A stretch of DNA of 64,000 bases, from assembly GCA_032251335.1 (NCBI GenBank), contig JAVVDW010000010.1, forward strand, positions 50,143 to 114,142. Direction: 5' to 3'. This document shows, one piece after another, positions 24,348 to 32,099 of this stretch (positions within the stretch are counted from its first letter, which is position 1; each line of letters opens with the position of its first letter). Both the position numbers and the translations under genes were made by a program. The notes beneath the pieces are model-generated. The model searched no databases and was not told the origin of the DNA. It saw only the letters and a program-made list of their open reading frames with translations. The stretch is from UM-FILTER-40-17 sp032251335 (GTDB lineage Bacteria > Bacteroidota > Bacteroidia > Flavobacteriales > Flavobacteriaceae).

Positions 24348-25343
24348 CTATAAATCTTTAAACTTGCAAATCCCCAAAACGAAGTGCAGAAATACAATAG
24401 ACTGTGTTTTGTAATAAGGCTTGTAAGTTGGTGTTTCTTGCCTTTTTTTCAACATCTTAGCGGCTAATTTATAAAAACTGCCATGTGCGCGAAGTATCGC
24501 CCAAGTGTGTATAAACTTACCTTCTACCATAAATTTAAAACCGGCTACGCCATCTAAAAACAAACGCGTAAGTACTAAAAAAGGGACAAACCTCTTGGGG
24601 GCGTTTTTGAGCAAAGCCAAAAGCGTGTTGCGAAAATTGTAGAAAGTCTTTTGCGGACTCATGCTGCTCAGCGTGGCGCCACCCACATGATATACTTGGC
24701 TGCCACCAATATATTTCACTTCATATCCGGCTTTGTGCGCGCGCCAACAAAGGTCTATCTCTTCCTGATGGGCAAAAAAATCCTCATCGAGCCCGCCGAG
24801 TTGCCAATAAACATCCCGCCTAATGCACAAACAAGCCCCCGAAGCCCAAAAAATATCGGCATCGTCATCAAATTGGCCGTGGTCTTTTTCAAGTTGGTTA
24901 AAAATGCGCCCCCTGCAAAACGGATAGCCCAAACGGTCTATAAAACCACCGGCCGCACCTGCATATTCAAAATGCGTTTTTCGTTTGTAATCCAACAACT
25001 TAGGCTGTAAAATTCCTGTTTTTGGATGCGTCTTAAAATGCCGCACTATCGGTTGCAGCCAACCCACCGTAGTAGCGATGTCAGAATTCATCAAGACAAA
25101 AATATCCGCATCTACATGTTGAAGTGCCTCGTTGTAACCGCCGGCATAACCGCGGTTTTCATTCATTTTAATGATACCTACATTAGGAAAATGAGAACGC
25201 ACATACGAAACGGAACCATCAGTAGAGGCGTTATCGGCAACAAAAATGGCAGCTTCATCACGGCTGTGTGCTACCACAAGAGGCAAAAAAGTCTCCAACA
25301 GCTGCTTTCCGTTCCAATTGAGTATCACTATGGCTACCTTCAC
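24348..25343 (-). CDS. Family 2 glycosyltransferase
   Basis: This GT-A-fold inverting glycosyltransferase resembles the rhamnosyltransferase WbbL group. The 331 residues open with VAIVILNWNG, followed by VADNASTDGS for UDP/dTDP-sugar binding, the metal-binding LMNSD motif near residue 86, and ASGACLCIRRDVYW with FFAHQEEIDLCWRAH as the acceptor-side signature. A weakly hydrophobic stretch near the C-terminus may contact the membrane. It would transfer a sugar to a lipid-linked or polymeric acceptor, consistent with the nearby export and amino-sugar genes. Donor and acceptor cannot be told from sequence. Confidence 0.92.
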   Translation of the reverse strand: MKVAIVILNWNGKQLLETFLPLVVAHSRDEAAIFVADNASTDGSVSYVRSHFPNVGIIKMNENRGYAGGYNEALQHVDADIFVLMNSDIATTVGWLQPIVRHFKTHPKTGILQPKLLDYKRKTHFEYAGAAGGFIDRLGYPFCRGRIFNQLEKDHGQFDDDADIFWASGACLCIRRDVYWQLGGLDEDFFAHQEEIDLCWRAHKAGYEVKYIGGSQVYHVGGATLSSMSPQKTFYNFRNTLLALLKNAPKRFVPFLVLTRLFLDGVAGFKFMVEGKFIHTWAILRAHGSFYKLAAKMLKKRQETPTYKPYYKTQSIVFLHFVLGICKFKDL

Positions 25344-25369
25344 CTAAGCATAATTATAAGGAATGCAAA

Positions 25370-25816
25370 TTAACGGATATATTCAGGAATTTCTTTTAGA
25401 AAATCGTACTTTTTATTGACGGTATCCACGTGGCAATAATAATGTGTTAATCCATTGGTCAGCCACAAAAAAGGGGCTTCCAAAACCATGTTGTATCGTG
25501 CTGCTTGGTCAAAAGTGTCTTGGGTGACTGCCACATTCGGGCGTTTACATTCCACCAACAAACACAGACGTCCCAAAGTATCGTAAACGGCTATGTCATA
25601 TCGCTTGGTCATATTTCCCACCACAAGTTTCTTTTCCACATTGACCAAAGAGGCCGGATAGTGCTTATCAGAAATCAAATACCGAAGGGCATGTTGCCGC
25701 ACCCATTCTTCGGGTGTGAGCACCACAAACTTTTTACGGATAACATCAAAAACATAGCGCTGATTTTCTTTAGATTTGTATCGAAAGTCATATGCCGGAA
25801 AATTGATCTTTTGCAT
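25370..25816 (-). CDS. Solitary HsdR N-terminal-like (PD-(D/E)XK) domain protein
   Basis: This 148-residue protein resembles the N-terminal nuclease-type domain of type I restriction HsdR subunits, standing alone. The core KRYDIAVYD...LLVECKRP supplies the Asp, Glu and Lys of a PD-(D/E)XK site. No helicase domain, methylase (HsdM) or specificity subunit (HsdS) is nearby, so it is not a working restriction system. In flavobacteria I recall it next to holA, as here, which hints at a DNA replication or repair role. The ATG at 25816 was chosen. An open frame to 25915 runs through the start of the divergent holA and would add 33 residues unlike the family. Confidence 0.82.
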   Translation of the reverse strand: MQKINFPAYDFRYKSKENQRYVFDVIRKKFVVLTPEEWVRQHALRYLISDKHYPASLVNVEKKLVVGNMTKRYDIAVYDTLGRLCLLVECKRPNVAVTQDTFDQAARYNMVLEAPFLWLTNGLTHYYCHVDTVNKKYDFLKEIPEYIR

Positions 25817-25859
25817 ACCGCAAAGATGCTGATTTTCGCCTAATGTAAAAAATCCTTGC

Positions 25860-26864
25860 ATGCAAACCTCACAGAGCCTGTTGATTGATTTAAAAAACAA
25901 AAAGTATAAACCCATCTATTTTTTGACGGGTGACGAGCCTTATTTTATAGACGAAATAGCAAACTTTATAGCCGAAAATGTGCTGGATGAAGCAGAGAAA
26001 AGTTTTAACCAATTGATCATGTATGGCAAAGAAACCACCGTTGATGAAATTGTTTCGCAAGCCAAAAGATACCCGATGATGTCTGACTATCAGGTGGTAA
26101 TTGTTCGCGAAGCGCAGGAACTCTCAAGAAACATAGAGAGCCTCCTCGCCTACGCCGAAAATCCCATGCCTTCCACCCTTTTGGTGTTACTCTACAAATA
26201 CAAAACCCTGGACAAACGCAAAAAACTGTACAAAACCATACAGAAAAACGGTGTGTTGTTTGAAAGCAAACGCCTCTATGAAAATCAGGTAGGCACATGG
26301 ATTCAATCATTTTTACATCAAAAAGGTTACGAAATCACCCCCAAGGCAACAGCGATGCTTATCGAATTTTTGGGCACCGAACTCACATTGGTGGCTAACG
26401 AATTGAACAAACTTTTTTTGAGTGTAACGGACGAAAAAAAGATCAGTCCGGAAATTATTGAATCACACATCGGGCTGAGTAAAGATTTTAACAATTTTGA
26501 ACTCAGAAAAGCCATCGGTGAACGCAACTATAAAAAGGCAGCTCAAATTGTGCGATACTTCATCCAAAGTCCGAAGGAACATCCTATCGTGGTCAGTGTA
26601 GGTTTGCTTTTTAGTTTCTTTTCGCAACTGCTGCAATATCACGGACTAGAAGATAAAAGTGCCAAACAAGTGGCTGCTGTGCTAAAAATTAACCCTTATT
26701 TTGTGAGCGAATATCAGTTGGCGTCCAAAAATTATACGATGAAACAGGCCAGCCATGTCATCTCCGTATTGCGAGACATTGACCTCAAAAGCAAAGGGCT
26801 CGGCGCAGGACAGGTTTCACAGGAAGAACTATTTAAAGAGTTGTTGGCACGCATCATCATTTGA
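25860..26864 (+). CDS. holA: DNA polymerase III subunit delta
   Basis: HolA opens the beta sliding clamp as part of the clamp-loader complex. The 334 residues have the delta-type AAA+-like N-domain starting KYKPIYFLTGDEPYFIDEIA, then DYQVVIVREAQELS and SKDFNNFELRKAIGERN. The C-terminal collar domain ends with LKSKGLGAGQVSQEELFKEL. It is divergent from the HsdR-N-like gene (43 bp apart) and converges with the SDR gene downstream. Delta subunits lack a working Walker A, and none is seen here. Confidence 0.93.
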   Translation: MQTSQSLLIDLKNKKYKPIYFLTGDEPYFIDEIANFIAENVLDEAEKSFNQLIMYGKETTVDEIVSQAKRYPMMSDYQVVIVREAQELSRNIESLLAYAENPMPSTLLVLLYKYKTLDKRKKLYKTIQKNGVLFESKRLYENQVGTWIQSFLHQKGYEITPKATAMLIEFLGTELTLVANELNKLFLSVTDEKKISPEIIESHIGLSKDFNNFELRKAIGERNYKKAAQIVRYFIQSPKEHPIVVSVGLLFSFFSQLLQYHGLEDKSAKQVAAVLKINPYFVSEYQLASKNYTMKQASHVISVLRDIDLKSKGLGAGQVSQEELFKELLARIII

Positions 26865-26880
26865 TGATAGCCAAATCATT

Positions 26881-27633
26881 TTATTTTTTTGAGACGATGG
26901 TACTCGATGCTTGTGCCGTGGGCATTACAACCAAATCGGCGATATTGACATGTGGTGGCGCCTGGGTGACAAAGTAGATAATATCTGCGATGTCTGAGGC
27001 TTGCAAGGGTGAAAATCCTTTGTAAACCTGCTCGGCACGTGCCAAATCCCCTTTAAATCGAACGGCCGAAAAATGGGTTTGTACCAATCCGGGATGCACT
27101 GCGCCAACCCTGATATTCAGTCCGTTGAGGTCTATTCTCAAAGCTTGATTGATGGCATCTACGGCGTGCTTTGAAGCGCAATACACATTGCCTTTCGGGT
27201 ACACTTCCTTGGCGGCTGTAGAGCCGATATTGACAATGTGTCCACTGCCTTTTTTAATAAAAATAGGAAGTACAGCCTTGGTGACATAGAGCAATCCTTT
27301 GACGTTGATGTCCATCATTTGTTCCCAATCGTCCAGAGAAGCCTCTTGAAAAGTGTCCAATCCGTGGGCATTTCCTGCATTGTTAATCAAAATATCAATG
27401 TCTGAAAAGGCAGCGGGCAATGTTTGGATGGCTTTGAAAACGGCCTGTTTGTCTGCAACATCAAAACGCAAGGTGTGTATGCCGATAGCAGAAGTCAACG
27501 ATTTTTGCAAGGCTTGTAATTTGTTTTCGTTGCGCCCGCAGAGAATAAGACGGCAACCGGCATCTGCGTATTTTTTGGCTGTGGCTTCTCCTATTCCGGA
27601 GGTAGCACCTGTAATAAAAACCGTTTGTGACAT
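26881..27633 (-). CDS. SDR-family NAD(P)-dependent oxidoreductase (YdfG-like)
   Basis: This classical short-chain dehydrogenase has 250 residues. The cofactor motif TGATSGIGEAT is near the N-terminus, NNAG follows at about residue 87, and the catalytic Ser, Tyr and Lys fit VNIGSTAAKEVYPKGNVYCASK. The closest described relatives by pattern are YdfG-type 3-hydroxy acid dehydrogenases, but substrate assignment from motif alone is unsafe. It converges on holA with a 16-bp gap and stands alone. Confidence 0.9.
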   Translation of the reverse strand: MSQTVFITGATSGIGEATAKKYADAGCRLILCGRNENKLQALQKSLTSAIGIHTLRFDVADKQAVFKAIQTLPAAFSDIDILINNAGNAHGLDTFQEASLDDWEQMMDINVKGLLYVTKAVLPIFIKKGSGHIVNIGSTAAKEVYPKGNVYCASKHAVDAINQALRIDLNGLNIRVGAVHPGLVQTHFSAVRFKGDLARAEQVYKGFSPLQASDIADIIYFVTQAPPHVNIADLVVMPTAQASSTIVSKK

Positions 27634-27787
27634 TTTTAAAATCTTGTGATAAAAAAAGCAATTCCAATCTGGAATTCAAGGTATAAATTTACAAAAAACA
27701 TCTTGCAAAACCTTTTCTTTAAAACGATAAAATTGTTAGCTGCGAATGTTAGAAAAGTTTGACTATTTTAGCTGAAAATCGTTTAAA

Positions 27788-28156
27788 ATGCCTTCAAAAC
27801 TTCTTTTTGTTTACAATGCCAAATCGGGACGGTGGAACGGCTATCTCGACGCTGCACACAAGCTGTTGAGTCCGAACACATACGCTTGTAAATTGTGCGC
27901 ACTCACTTATGGCATTCTCACAGAAAACGAGCGTTGGAAAGCTTTTCGGGAAAAAACAGACATCCCAATGGAGTTTTTACACACCGATGAGTTTGCCAAA
28001 AATTATCCGGCATTGGCTGGCCAAAACTTTCAATTTCCCTGTGTGTTGAAAGAAATGGAAGACCATACTTTTACAGAATTCATCAGTGCTGAAAATTTTG
28101 AAAAAATTGACAGTGTAGAAACTTTAATTAAACTAGTGTTGGAAGAAAATCCGTAA
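27788..28156 (+). CDS. Conserved-looking protein of unknown function with CxxCALT motif
   Basis: The 122-residue product begins KLLFVYNAKSGRWNGYLDAAH and contains CKLCALTYGILTENERWKAF, then PMEFLHTDEF. I believe similar short proteins exist in many bacteria as unnamed hypotheticals. The two cysteines spaced CxxC near residue 36 could bind metal or act in redox chemistry, but nothing else supports a function. No signal peptide or TM segment is present. It converges on engB, the stop codons being 5 bp apart. Confidence 0.8.
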   Translation: MPSKLLFVYNAKSGRWNGYLDAAHKLLSPNTYACKLCALTYGILTENERWKAFREKTDIPMEFLHTDEFAKNYPALAGQNFQFPCVLKEMEDHTFTEFISAENFEKIDSVETLIKLVLEENP

Positions 28157-28160
28157 TTTG

Positions 28161-28763
28161 TTATCGCAAAGTGCTGTTGATTTCCGCTATTTTTTGCAAC
28201 AAGGCTTCTCTGCCGCTGCCATTGGTAGCCGAAGTAATAAAGATTTCAGGAAGGGTTTCCCAAGTTTCTGCCAACAAAGCTTTTTTGTAATCTGCCACTT
28301 GAATATTGACTTTAGAAGCGCTCAACTTGTCGGCCTTGGTAAAAACAATAAAAAATGGCACTTGGTTTTCGCCCAACCATTCTAAAAATTCGAGGTCGAT
28401 TTTTTGTGGAGGAAGCCGGATGTCAATCAGGACGAAAGCAGCGACCAATTGTTCGCGTGCAGCAAAATAATCGGTGATAAATTGTTGAAATTTCTTTTTG
28501 GCTGTTGCCGAAACTTTAGCGTAGCCATAGCCCGGCAAATCTACCAAATGCCAGTTTTCATTGATCAAAAAATGATTGATAAGCTGTGTTTTGCCGGGAC
28601 GTGAAGAGGTTTTGGCCAAATCTTTTCTGTGGGTCAGCATATTGATAAGTGAAGATTTACCTACATTAGACCGACCGATAAAGGCATATTCGGGTAAAGG
28701 ACTGTTTGGACAGCTCGCTACTTTTGCGTTGCTCACCACAAATTTGGCTGAGGTTATTTTCAT
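28161..28763 (-). CDS. engB: Ribosome biogenesis GTP-binding protein YsxC/EngB
   Basis: EngB is a small TrmE-Era-type GTPase needed for 50S subunit assembly. The 200 residues contain G1 (GRSNVGKSSLINML), G2 region TSSRPGKTQLINHF, G3 (DLPGYGYAKV), G4 (TKADK) and G5 (SATNGSG). The upstream DNA is repeat-rich. The 32 bp before the ATG and the first codons are identical, in inverted orientation, to the pheT upstream segment at 1-40. That places the same 5' leader on two translation-related genes. Confidence 0.96.
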   Translation of the reverse strand: MKITSAKFVVSNAKVASCPNSPLPEYAFIGRSNVGKSSLINMLTHRKDLAKTSSRPGKTQLINHFLINENWHLVDLPGYGYAKVSATAKKKFQQFITDYFAAREQLVAAFVLIDIRLPPQKIDLEFLEWLGENQVPFFIVFTKADKLSASKVNIQVADYKKALLAETWETLPEIFITSATNGSGREALLQKIAEINSTLR

Positions 28764-28795
28764 GTGTTTATTTTATTTGTTTTTATCTGTCACAC
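28756..28795 (-). repeat. 40-bp copy of the pheT upstream segment
   Basis: On the minus strand these 40 bases equal positions 1-40, ending in the first codons of engB (ATGAAAAT). Divergence starts immediately after on the coding side; on the upstream side the pheT copy runs off the window edge. Confidence 0.9.
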
Positions 28796-29187
28796 GGAAC
28801 GCCCTAGGATAATCATACGCCTGTGTGTCAATAATTTTACATGGGCGTTTCATCTGTTTATTTTATTAATTTCAATCGGTCATGCTTCGACTCCGCTCAA
28901 CACAGGGTTGGAACGCCTTAGGATAATCATACGCCTGTTTTTCATTATTATGCACAAAAGTTAGCTTTATCAATTAAACCTAAAAAACTATATTTATTTT
29001 AAACCTCACAGGTTTTGAAAACCTGTGAGGTTTTAACCTTAATTTCTAAAACAAATACCTTCTCCCAAACTGAAACTGCATCGGTGTACTGGCATTTTTA
29101 TCTGTCTGTGTTTTTTAAGTAATTGATATTTTATTAAATATAATCATCCGCCTGTATGTCACTCTTTTTACAAGCGCGCTTCATCCA
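28761..29187 (-). repeat. Three-copy intergenic repeat of about 90-100 bp
   Basis: Copies A and B share GTTTATTTTATT at a 90-bp offset (28766 and 28856) and a 29-bp block at 28796-28824 and 28910-28938 that differs at one base. Copy C (about 29090-29187) shares TAATCATCCGCCTGT and the following TGTCA...TTTTACA...GCGCGCTTCATCC, with about three-quarters identity to A. Read towards engB, each copy carries TGACA, CAGGCG and ATGATTA. The function is unknown. Confidence 0.8.
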
Positions 29188-29288
29188 AAAAGATCGAACA
29201 ACCTTAGCCTGAAACTGTGCTAAGGCTCGCGTCTTGTGCGTACTTGAAGAATATTACTTGTTTTCTCAAGGCGACACCCCATTCCATA
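28764..29288. other. 525-bp repeat-rich gene-free region upstream of engB
   Basis: I see no credible gene. The region is made of three related repeat copies (A 28761-28857, B 28851-28950, C about 29090-29187), a partial copy of another common motif in B (CATGCTTCGACTCCGCTCAA, 28881-28900) and a perfect hairpin (29001-29034). Copy A carries the segment shared with pheT. The opposed genes engB and the alpha/beta hydrolase both lie on the minus strand, so it is also the only place for engB promoters. Confidence 0.8.
29001..29034. repeat. Perfect inverted repeat, hairpin or bidirectional terminator
   Basis: AAACCTCACAGGTTTT and its complement are separated by a single G, with A-tracts on the left and T on the right. 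From memory this hairpin sequence is frequent between genes in Bacteroidota. It may terminate transcription from the alpha/beta hydrolase (minus strand, ending at 29289). Confidence 0.85.
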
Positions 29289-30053
29289 TCAAAACCCGCG
29301 TTTTTCCAGCCAAGCGTGCATCAACTCGTTAAAGGTATTTGGGTGTTCCATCATGGCTGCATGTCCACATTTGTCAATCCAAAACAGTTCAGAATCGGGT
29401 AAGAATTTGTGAAAATCTACGGCTACCTGAGGTGGTGTTACCTGGTCGTTTTTTCCCCAAATAATACAAGTGGGTGTGGTCATGGCCGGCAGGTCTTTTG
29501 CCATGTTATGACGGATGGCACTTTTGGCAATAGCCAAGGTTTTTAGCAGTTTGTTGCGGTCGTTTACCGTAGCAAAAACTTCATCAACAATCTCTTTGGT
29601 AGCCACTTGTGGATCGTAAAAAACATCCTGACTTTTTTTCTTGATGTACTCATAGTCGCCGCGTTTTGGGTATGATTCACCCATAGCATTTTCATATAAA
29701 CCTGAACTGCCCGTGATGACGAGTGCTTTTACTTTATCCGGATACATTTTGGTAAACAACAAAGCAATGTGTCCACCCAAAGAGTTACCCAAAAGGATGA
29801 CTTCATCTAGCTTTTTATGACGCAAAAAACCGTTGAGATGTTTGGCGAAATTTCTGACATTGGTGTTAATCAACATCAAAGAATACAGCGGTAATTCGGG
29901 TATAATCACCCTGTATCCTCTATCCGGAAAATAATCCATCACACCATCAAAATTGCTCAGTCCCCCCATCAGTCCATGAAGGATGACTATAGGCGTTCCT
30001 TCACCTTTTTCAATGTATTTATATTTTCCTTCTTTAATAACTTCGAGATTCAT
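29289..30053 (-). CDS. Alpha/beta-fold hydrolase
   Basis: This cytoplasmic alpha/beta hydrolase has 254 residues. It shows the oxyanion segment VILHGLMGG, the nucleophile elbow GNSLGGH (Ser), the acid in IIWGKNDQVTP and the catalytic His in DKCGHAAMMEHP. It resembles generic esterase or lactonase-type members, and no substrate can be assigned. A minus-strand -7 box lies about 24 bp upstream (30077-30084). It is divergent from mraZ across 273 bp. Confidence 0.9.
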   Translation of the reverse strand: MNLEVIKEGKYKYIEKGEGTPIVILHGLMGGLSNFDGVMDYFPDRGYRVIIPELPLYSLMLINTNVRNFAKHLNGFLRHKKLDEVILLGNSLGGHIALLFTKMYPDKVKALVITGSSGLYENAMGESYPKRGDYEYIKKKSQDVFYDPQVATKEIVDEVFATVNDRNKLLKTLAIAKSAIRHNMAKDLPAMTTPTCIIWGKNDQVTPPQVAVDFHKFLPDSELFWIDKCGHAAMMEHPNTFNELMHAWLEKRGF

Positions 30054-30076
30054 TCGGCTTCTAGGTTAATCGGAAA

Positions 30077-30084
30077 CAAATATA
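30077..30084 (-). promoter_or_regulatory. -7 element of the alpha/beta hydrolase gene
   Basis: On the minus strand this reads TATATTTG (perfect TAnnTTTG), with a likely start near 30070, about 17 nt before the ATG. No clear -33 TTG is present. Confidence 0.55.
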
Positions 30085-30261
30085 GATAATATCGCCGTAT
30101 ATCATAATAAAAAAAGGAGCTTAACTTTCATTTAATACTGCTTTCCATGTAGCACAAAGCGTAGATTTTTACCTGTAAAAAAACGCATATCGAAGGTTAT
30201 CAACATCCTACACACCAAGATAATACGATGTTTTCTGAGGTTTTTAGAAGAATTTATCAAC

Positions 30262-30293
30262 AAAGTGGTAAAAAGTGGTAAAAAGTGGTAAAA
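30262..30293 (+). promoter_or_regulatory. MraZ operator: three 10-bp tandem repeats
   Basis: GTGGTAAAA recurs at 30265, 30275 and 30285 with an exact 10-bp period. A further AGTGGTAAA overlaps the GTG start of mraZ at 30326-30334. MraZ is known to bind 10-bp-phased direct repeats (TGGGN boxes in E. coli, AAAGTG boxes in mollicutes). The array lies where the -33 element should be, so binding would block the promoter at 30300-30307. Confidence 0.8.
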
Positions 30294-30299
30294 TATTTT

Positions 30300-30307
30300 T
30301 ACTTTTG
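30300..30307 (+). promoter_or_regulatory. -7 element of the dcw cluster promoter
   Basis: TACTTTTG is a perfect TAnnTTTG, 7 bp after the repeat array. Transcription would start near 30314, only about 13 nt before the GTG of mraZ. Confidence 0.7.
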
Positions 30308-30326
30308 AACAAACATGTAAAGCGAA

Positions 30327-30785
30327 GTGGTAAATTTCATTGGCACATACGAATGTAAAGCAGACAGCAAAGGCAGGCTGATGGTTCCCAATGCGTTAAA
30401 AAAACAAATGGAATCCATCATTCATCAAAACTTTGTCATCAAGCGTGCTGTTTTTCAACCTTGCCTAGAAATTTATCCGATGGAACAATGGGAATTGTTG
30501 ATGGAAAAAATCAACAAGCTCAACCGATTCAACAAAAAAAACAATGATTTTATACGGCGTTTTACCGCCGGGGTCAAAATACTGGAATTGGACCAAACCG
30601 GAAGGTTACTTATTCCAAAAGATTTACAGCAATTTTCGGGTATTACAAAAGATGTGGTGCTTTCTTCCGCCATCAATATTATTGAGGTTTGGGATAAAGA
30701 CCGTTACGAAGCAGCCATTGACGATGCCGCGCTCGACTTCGCCGACCTTGCAGAAGAAGTGATGAAAGACGAACCCAATGAATGA
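30327..30785 (+). CDS. mraZ: Transcriptional regulator MraZ
   Basis: MraZ is the DNA-binding repressor at the head of dcw clusters. The 152 residues hold two AbrB-like half domains with the family motif DxKGRLxxP: once near the start (CKADSKGRLMVP) and once in the second half as LDQTGRLLIP. The start is GTG, because the only nearby ATG (30315) is out of frame. The start codon itself overlaps a fourth GTGG box. It overlaps rsmH by 8 bp. Autorepression through the upstream 10-bp repeats is expected. Confidence 0.95.
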   Translation: MVNFIGTYECKADSKGRLMVPNALKKQMESIIHQNFVIKRAVFQPCLEIYPMEQWELLMEKINKLNRFNKKNNDFIRRFTAGVKILELDQTGRLLIPKDLQQFSGITKDVVLSSAINIIEVWDKDRYEAAIDDAALDFADLAEEVMKDEPNE

Positions 30786-31683
30786 GTTCACCTACCATAG
30801 ACCGGTTTTGCTCAACGAGGCCATTTCGGGACTCAACATTAAACCCAATGGCACATACGTAGATGTCACTTTTGGCGGAGGCGGCCATAGCAAGGCTATT
30901 TTAGATGCCTTAGACGCGTCCGGAAAATTATTTGCTTTTGACCAAGATGAATCGGCCATAAAAAACAATATAGAAGATCCGCGATTTGTGCTTATCAATG
31001 AAAATTTTGGTTTTTTAAAGAATTTTTTACGCTTGTACGGCCTGTCCGAAATAGATGGCTTGCTGGCCGACTTGGGTGTATCATCACATCAATTTGACCA
31101 AGCAGATCGCGGTTTTTCAACCCGATTTGATGCCGTGTTAGACATGCGAATGGACAAAAAAAATGCCATGACTGCCAGGCATATTCTCAATGAATACGAC
31201 GAAAAATCTTTGCAAAACATTTTGTTTCAATACGGTGAGTTGCGAAACGCCAAAGGCATGGCGGCTACTTTAATCCATTTCAGAAAAACGAAACCCATAG
31301 AAACTACGGAAGATCTTAAAACGGCCTTGGCAAAATTTCTGCCGGGTCACATCCAAAATAAAGTGATGGCTCAGATTTTTCAAGCCATACGCATTGAAGT
31401 CAATCAAGAATTGGAAGCGCTCAAAAAAATGCTTGTTCAAGCGGGTGAACTTCTCAAAAAAGAAGGTCGGTTGGTGGTTATTTCTTACCATTCCCTAGAA
31501 GACAGACTCGTAAAAAGGTATATGCGAAACGGCCAATTTGAAGGAGAACCTGAAAGAGACATCTTTGGAAATTTTACGGTTCCCATGAAACCCATCGGAA
31601 AATTTACAGTGCCCACAGTAAGTGAAATTCAAGAAAACAGTCGCGCGCGCAGTGCCAAACTCCGAATTGCAGAAAAACTATAA
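30778..31683 (+). CDS. rsmH: 16S rRNA (cytosine(1402)-N(4))-methyltransferase
   Basis: RsmH (MraW) methylates N4 of C1402 in the 30S decoding site. The 301 residues start HRPVLLNEAISGLNI, with the SAM-binding segment YVDVTFGGGGHSKAIL. LLADLGVSSHQFDQADRGFS and VVISYHSLEDRLVKRYMR are highly conserved family blocks. It overlaps the end of mraZ by 8 bp, so translation is probably coupled, and is 47 bp upstream of ftsL. Confidence 0.97.
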   Translation: MNEFTYHRPVLLNEAISGLNIKPNGTYVDVTFGGGGHSKAILDALDASGKLFAFDQDESAIKNNIEDPRFVLINENFGFLKNFLRLYGLSEIDGLLADLGVSSHQFDQADRGFSTRFDAVLDMRMDKKNAMTARHILNEYDEKSLQNILFQYGELRNAKGMAATLIHFRKTKPIETTEDLKTALAKFLPGHIQNKVMAQIFQAIRIEVNQELEALKKMLVQAGELLKKEGRLVVISYHSLEDRLVKRYMRNGQFEGEPERDIFGNFTVPMKPIGKFTVPTVSEIQENSRARSAKLRIAEKL

Positions 31684-31730
31684 ATTAAATGATTTTCATA
31701 AAAAATCTAAAGATATATTAAAGATCGTTC

Positions 31731-32096
31731 ATGAAGAAACAGTTCTACAGCCTGCTCAAAGGCACTTTCCTTACCGACAGTGACGCTTCCAAAAATTGGG
31801 GCTTTATCCTGTTTCTATCTGCATTGGCCATCGTGATGATTTCCAGCGCGCACAGAGCCGACAGAAAGGTGATGAAAATATCGGAACTCAACCGAGAAGT
31901 GAAATCGCTACGCTCAGAGTATGTGGCATTAAAAGGTAAATTGATGAAGCTTCAGCTTGAATCTACCATTCGCCCAAAAATGGAGAAAAAGGGCATCAAA
32001 CCGCCTGAAAATCCGCCCAAAAAAATAAAAGTGGTGCGCAATCAAAATAAAGAGGAATCCCCTAAAACTTGGTTAGCCACGTTTCAAAAAAAATAA
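31731..32096 (+). CDS. ftsL: FtsL-like cell division protein
   Basis: This bitopic inner-membrane protein of the divisome would work with FtsQ and FtsB in activating FtsWI. The 121 residues have a short cytoplasmic head, one TM helix (WGFILFLSALAIVMISSA) and a periplasmic coiled coil (ISELNREVKSLRSEYVALKG). The tail is basic and proline-rich (PPENPPKKIKVVR). Sequence identity across FtsL families is low, so the call rests mainly on topology, size and position between rsmH and ftsI. Confidence 0.85.
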   Translation: MKKQFYSLLKGTFLTDSDASKNWGFILFLSALAIVMISSAHRADRKVMKISELNREVKSLRSEYVALKGKLMKLQLESTIRPKMEKKGIKPPENPPKKIKVVRNQNKEESPKTWLATFQKK

Positions 32097-32099
32097 TCC

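Noticed and set aside
25370..25816. Type I restriction-modification system
   Set aside because: Only the HsdR N-terminal-like domain is present; HsdM, HsdS and the motor domains are missing.
28761..29187. CRISPR array or insertion sequence
   Set aside because: Repeat units are diverged, unequal in length and lack spacers of constant size; no cas gene, transposase, or flanking target duplication is visible.
30196..30262. TTATCAACA motifs upstream of mraZ as DnaA boxes or an origin
   Set aside because: Only two loose matches, one mismatch each from TTATNCACA; no dnaA, dnaN or DNA-unwinding element nearby.
30262..30293. CRISPR-like array
   Set aside because: Units are 10 bp with no spacers and sit on a promoter; they fit MraZ operators.
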